Assembly: GCA_018857735.1 (NCBI GenBank)
Contig: JABMCL010001675.1
Location: forward strand, 537,001-601,000
Reading direction: 5' to 3'
Length of the DNA: 64,000 nt
Source: Alviniconcha marisindica
Lineage: Eukaryota; Mollusca; Gastropoda; Provannidae
The position numbers and the translations under genes are program-made. The notes beneath the pieces were generated by a model. It saw only the letters and a list, made by a program, of their open reading frames with translations, did no database searches and was not told the DNA's origin. Shown here in pieces: positions 60,036 to 64,000 of the stretch. Numbering within the stretch: the first letter of the stretch is position 1; every line of letters begins with the position of its first letter.

Positions 60036-63000
60036 TCACACAGAAGATTCTCTGAGAGAAGGGGCAGAGATATCCCCACTTCCCTTCTTAGGTCTGCTGT
60101 GCTGGAACATTGGTCCGCGGTAGATCAGATGGCGGTTCTCCCGGGTCAGGCTGTACGGCGGTGGATCTCGGACCTCCCGGGCATAGCCAGGAAGGTTACC
60201 TCCCGACTCCTGGCCACTGGAACTTGGCTCCCGCTGTGGCCTTGGTAAATTCCCACTAGTACCGCTGGACATGGAACCTCGTTCACTGATGGGTGAGTAC
60301 CCGGCAGAGTATCGTGGTGAGTGGTGCGCTGAGTGGCTGGGGCTAGAGTGGCTATAGTTGTTGAAGTGAATGTTGTGGTCTGTGGAGGAGCGGGGGACCA
60401 TGGGAGGGGCAATGCTTTCACGGGGTTCACTTCGGGCATCCCTGTTGCCCCGAGCGATGGTAGCAAACTTTTGATCAGACATGTTCTGACTCCTCCTCTT
60501 CCTGGCCACCTCCTCACCTGCAACACAGAGAGAGAGAGGGAGAAAATAAAATAAAATCATGACCACTAACAGTAACACCCTATTCATTTTGTACTATGAA
60601 AAATATGGTTGCAAAATCCATCAACATGTACTGAGAAGCTACGCCACCCCCGAGGCAGAAGCAGAAAAGTGAAGGCAAGAAATGATGGCTATAGCCCACA
60701 CAAGATAAACATGCAGACATGAGGAGCCAAGCCACCATCTTCACTGATGCTGTTAGTTAGTAACTGGATTTTAACATCCCATCAACCGCACAGGTCACCT
60801 CAGGACGAGCAAACTCTGTCATAAGCAAATATGCACATTTCAAAACTCTTCTCATATATATATATATAAACCTTTGTCAAGTCAATCCACAAAACCAGTC
60901 GCTATGCAACCATGAAACAAAATATACATGTATACGCGAACATCAAATACAAATTTTCAAAGAGTTAGTCCCTCCAATATTACCCCTGTTAGAACATCAT
61001 GACCACTAACAGCACATAAGGCTAGGACATGCTGGTATTGTCAACCATTCCAACCATTCCATCTAATTTATCGATACAAGATTAAAGAAAAATATAACAT
61101 AAGAATGGACGGAAAGAATAAAAAATGAAAAAATGTTACATAAATGCATCATGGCAAACACCAGTGCCATATGGCAGCAAGCTGCACATACCATCTACCA
61201 ACTACAATCTCCTAGCTGCTCAGCAACAGCCATACAAAAAAGCCTAACTTTTAATGAAAAATGTATGACAGTTTTCTAGGAAAAAAGTCAGGAGAATGGG
61301 CCCTTAGCAGAAAAATGTCAAGACAGAAAGAGCATGTCAACTATGCAGAAAAACAAGAGAGGAGATAAAACTTTTTTTTTTTAAATCAACCAAGGGATTT
61401 TATTTGCGCTCGAAATACATAACACAAATACCACAACAAAGACCTGAGTCGCCTACAGTAACTCTCACCTGGCGTGTGTGTAAATACAAGGTACATAAAC
61501 TCCACCAGAGGTACATCCTCAAAGAGAGAGGAGATTGGAAAGGGGAATCAAATGACCGCCCGAAATTCAAGACATGGGTCAGGCATCAGATATCGCCGGC
61601 ATCCTACGAGGGTAACTGAAGCTGAACACTGTGGGCTCAAGAAACATGTCAAGAGATAGGGTCCTGTGCACTCAGCCCGCAGTGAATGCAGCTCCGAGGA
61701 GCCGACCCCTGAGCACATGCTGCACACATGCCCACATTCTGAGAGAGCACGCCTAGCCTTCTGGCTGCTGGACACCGATTTGGGTACCAAGCTCTTGACA
61801 AACTCAGACTGACATATTCAAAAAATAATGTGTGATACAACTGATATTCACACAAATATAATACAGCGAAGGGCACAAAAAAGGCAGGTTGCATTATATA
61901 TATATATATACATGCTGTCAGTCATAAACAGCTTGTACTTGTTTGTCAGTTCCTTTCATTTATCTGTCCATCTGAATAACTTACTGCATTTTTGAAGCAT
62001 TTGCTTCTTCTGCATTGCGCTTAAACATTATGGATGATATCAAAACAAATCAACTTTCTCACCTGGGATCTGAGATGCTATCTTGATCCTGCGTTTTTCA
62101 AACTCTCCATCTCTGAGCATGTGTCTGTCCTCTGCCTGCTCCCCATCTGCTGCTGAAGGTTCCCTGCGGCCCCATCGCAGTTCATCATTCAGCGCGATGA
62201 ATCTCTCCCCTTGCGATGATCTGTCAGAGTGCTGAGGCTCCTGTTGAGTCAGTTGAGGCTCTGGTTGAGTCTGCTGCGGCTCCAGCTGAGCAAGTCGAGG
62301 CTCCGTGTGAGTCAGCCGAGGCTCTGGCTGAGTATGCCGAGGCTCTGGGTGAGTATGCCGAAGCTCCTGATGGGTCAGCCGTGGCTCCTGGCGAGTGAGC
62401 CGAGGCTCTGGCTGAGCTGGTTGTCGAGGCTCCTGCTGAGGATTTCGATGCTCCTGCTGAACTAGCCGTCGCTGAATGTCCCTGGTGCTGTCTTTTGGTG
62501 CTGGGGAGGGGGGAGATGTGAGGGATGGTGTTGCCACAGTGACATGATAGTCATCTTGCCTATGCATGGGGGATGATGTGGAACTGCTGGATCTGCTGGT
62601 GTCTGATGACCGTGTCAGTATTTTGGGTGGCAAGGGAGGTTTGCTGTTCACACGGGATGTAACTGCTGTTGCTGGTTTACAGGGACTACTCACAAATCCT
62701 GAAGTACGTTTTTCAGACTGTCTGTCCACCCTGGCCTCTGGTTGCCGCCAGTCATAAAATTCATTACCATTGGAGCTACCACTGGAGTATGGTGACCTTG
62801 GAGCTTCCTGCTCTCGAGGTGAAGACTGTGACCTTTGTGAATCATGAGAGCTTTGAGTGTCATGAGAAGACCGTGAGGACTGTGATTCATACTGCCAGGG
62901 TCGCCCAGTCTGAGATGAATTTGTATCCCGCTGGGAAGATGATGATGTTGAAGTAGCTTGTTGTCTGACCTGATCTTGCTGCTGACGATACGCAGAGTCA

Positions 63001-63886
63001 ATCACGTGAACATCCACACAGGCCGCCTGAGCATGCTGGTGCCCTGAGCTTGAACTGGGACTTCTGGAAGACCGGGAAACTTCATGACTTTGTTCCGCCC
63101 CCGTCCGCTGTTGCGCAGATGGGAGTCTAGTGTCTCTTTGCGACTGCGAGGGGATGAAAACCTGCTGAGGCTGCAGGATCTCGGAGGTCTGTGGCTTTGG
63201 GACATCGCTGCCCATGAGGTCACGGTCAGAGGAGTTTTTGGGTGGCAGCTGAACCTGAAGGATCTGAGGCTGAATCTTGCTCCCCGCTGTCTGCCCGGCA
63301 CTGTACCTGGCCTCGCCTCTCTGCTCCCCTCTCTCCGCCGGTCTCCCTGACCCGTCCGAGTCCTGGTACAGCTGTTTTTTGGCACGCACAGCAGCATCAG
63401 ACACTTGTCGAGACAGTGTGGGCCTGCTGGCGCGGAAGGAAGGTCTAGGTTTGATCACGGTGGGGCTTTGATCATACACACCCAACTCAAGGGAGGCCTG
63501 TCGCCGCTGAGGCTGAGGAGTGAGCGGCCTGTTCGTCGGCCTCCTTGTGGGACTTGACTGACCATTCCACTCTTTGCTGAACACGCGTCTGTCAAAAGCA
63601 GTGGAGGCCACCTGCTCCAAGTCCTCCTGAATGCCCCCTTTCTTCACAGGGCTGCCGTCGCTACCTCTGCGTCGCTGTGGGGAGGACTTGTCGGTCAGGT
63701 GGCGGTGCAGGGTGAAGACCCAGTGGGCTCCCCTGTGCAGATTCTGGTTGACCAGCTTGCTCAGGCTGCGGCGCTGGTAGAAGAGGATGTATGCTGACTT
63801 GCTGACCACGTGGGTGTCCGGCATGGGACGGACATGGCGGTCATCAAATTCCTCCCAAGTCCCGTCCACTGTGTTCTTGCAAAAGG
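60036..63886 (-). CDS. Ubiquitin-specific protease (USP31/USP43-like), C-terminal exons
   Basis: Two exons: 62063-63886 and 60036-60517 (stop at 60036-60038). The gene continues upstream past 64000, so only about 768 C-terminal residues are here. The first exon opens FCKNTVDGTWEEFDD, then VVSKSAYILFYQRR. This is the end of a USP catalytic domain; the FDD aspartate is probably the third triad residue, and Cys and His lie outside. The split codon fits a preceding YTA. After it comes a long disordered Ser/Gln/Pro/Arg-rich tail with a heptad repeat (62225-62458) and a PPPY WW-ligand-like motif near 60130. The end, RESSV, looks like a class I PDZ ligand. The junction reads SQIPG-EEVARKRR. USP31 versus USP43 cannot be settled without the catalytic core. 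Confidence 0.85.
60751..61615 (+). repeat. Dispersed repeat family B, copy 2 (interrupted)
   Basis: Matches 23085-23556: TAACTGGATTTTAACATCCC, AGGTCACCTCAGGACGAGC, CAGTGCCATATGGCAGCAAG, CTCCTAGCTGCTCAGCAAC, GGGGAATCAAATGACCGCCC. It has an extra AT-rich piece at about 60910-61140 and the 158-bp insertion at 61367-61524. Confidence 0.75.
61356..61535 (-). mobile_element. Poly(A)-tailed retro-insertion, 11-bp target duplication
   Basis: AGAGAGGAGAT occurs at 61356-61366 and 61525-61535, flanking 158 bp absent from repeat copy 1. On the minus strand the insert ends with AATAAA (61398-61403), about 15 bp, then 11 A, as expected for target-primed reverse transcription of a polyadenylated RNA. The insert has one open frame of about 44 codons containing PGESYCRRLRSLLWYL and then a stop. 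I cannot name the source; it may be a 5'-truncated element or a retrocopy of a cellular RNA. Confidence 0.75.
61600..61812 (+). mobile_element. Non-LTR retrotransposon C-terminal zinc-knuckle fragment
   Basis: Plus-strand frames read EHCGLKKHVKR, then after a shift VHSARSECSSEEPTPEHMLH and TCPHSERARLAFWLLDTDLG. The pattern GHCGL..H, C..C-like, EH.L..CP, R..FW is the C-terminal motif of many non-LTR retrotransposon proteins. A frameshift at about 61661 and missing upstream domains show it is a relic. Confidence 0.6.
62225..62458 (-). repeat. 21-bp coding minisatellite: EPRLTxP heptads
   Basis: Inside the USP exon, about ten to eleven heptads in register (EPRLTRQ, EPRLTHQ, ELRHTHP, EPRHTQP, EPRLTHT, EPRLAQL, EPQQTQP, EPQLTQQ...). 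One unit is expanded by a residue (EPRQPAQP). The region is Gln/Pro-rich and predicted to be disordered. Copy number is probably polymorphic. Confidence 0.9.
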
Positions 63887-64000
63887 CTGCCAATGGCGTG
63901 AAAGAGCACAAAAAAATTAAATTAGCTGACAAAATTCTCTAACTTAATGACATTTTAGCAATGGAAGAAACAAGGAAAAAATCTCCCAACCTGAATGGAT
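63887..64000 (-). other. Intron upstream of USP exon, window edge
   Basis: The acceptor CCATTGGCAG precedes 63886. The remaining 114 bp are AT-rich intron; the catalytic-domain exons must lie beyond the window. Confidence 0.7.

Larger units (their letters stand above)
60518..62062 (-). other. USP gene last intron
   Basis: Donor GTGAGA after ATCCCAG at 62062 and acceptor GTTGCAG before 60517. It carries a copy of dispersed repeat B, a nested poly(A)-tailed insertion and a retrotransposon tail. Confidence 0.8.

Noticed and set aside
62216..62465. Plus-strand Glu/Ala- or Leu/Arg-rich frames
   Set aside because: Antisense of the heptad repeat in the USP exon.

Overview
The window looks like nuclear DNA of an invertebrate animal, most likely a mollusc and plausibly a gastropod. 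Genes have many short exons and long introns. The spacers carry many CA/GT, AT and poly-G/C tracts, eroded non-LTR retrotransposon pieces and short dispersed repeats. There are no operons, no prokaryotic genes and no CRISPR array. The taxon is inferred from general character, not from a diagnostic marker.

Layout. (1) 1-9700 is gene-poor: a clean tRNA-Gly(CCC) at 2043-2113, a tandem repeat, a 2-kb tract unusually rich in ACTGA/TCAGT, retrotransposon relics, a 443-bp element with imperfect terminal inverted repeats, and one weak orphan exon candidate at 1536-1611. (2) 9956-15308 (+) is a METTL26 (C16orf13/UPF0585) methyltransferase-like gene of seven exons. (3) 15309-22550 is its 3' UTR and an intergenic stretch with a retrotransposon tail. 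(4) 24643-43985 (-) is HGS (HRS), the ESCRT-0 subunit: VHS, FYVE, UIM, PSAP, helical core and C-terminal clathrin box, reconstructed here as about 20 exons. Two homologous 27-nt cassette microexons lie between FYVE and UIM. (5) 46039-50276 (+) is ARL16, head-to-head with HGS. A small single-pass membrane ORF (45754-45975, -) sits back-to-back with ARL16, 63 bp away. (6) 50600-60035 is non-coding and repeat-rich, partly 3' UTR of (7) the C-terminal exons of a ubiquitin-specific protease (USP31/USP43-like, -, 60036-63886), which continues past the right edge.

Functional links. HGS sorts ubiquitinated cargo on endosomes, ARL16 is an ARF-family GTPase, and the last gene is a deubiquitinase. They are neighbours, not an operon. 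The HGS/ARL16 head-to-head order matches, from memory, the human 17q25.3 arrangement.

Most notable: a minisatellite of about 14 units seeded from the 3' end of ARL16 exon 4, which multiplies a 5' splice site; the duplicated HGS microexons; two recent-looking insertions with target-site duplications (56715-56905 and 61356-61535); and the ACTGA-rich tract. No wholly new multi-gene system is evident. All exon boundaries were read by eye from splice signals, phase and similarity to remembered family members; no search was run.
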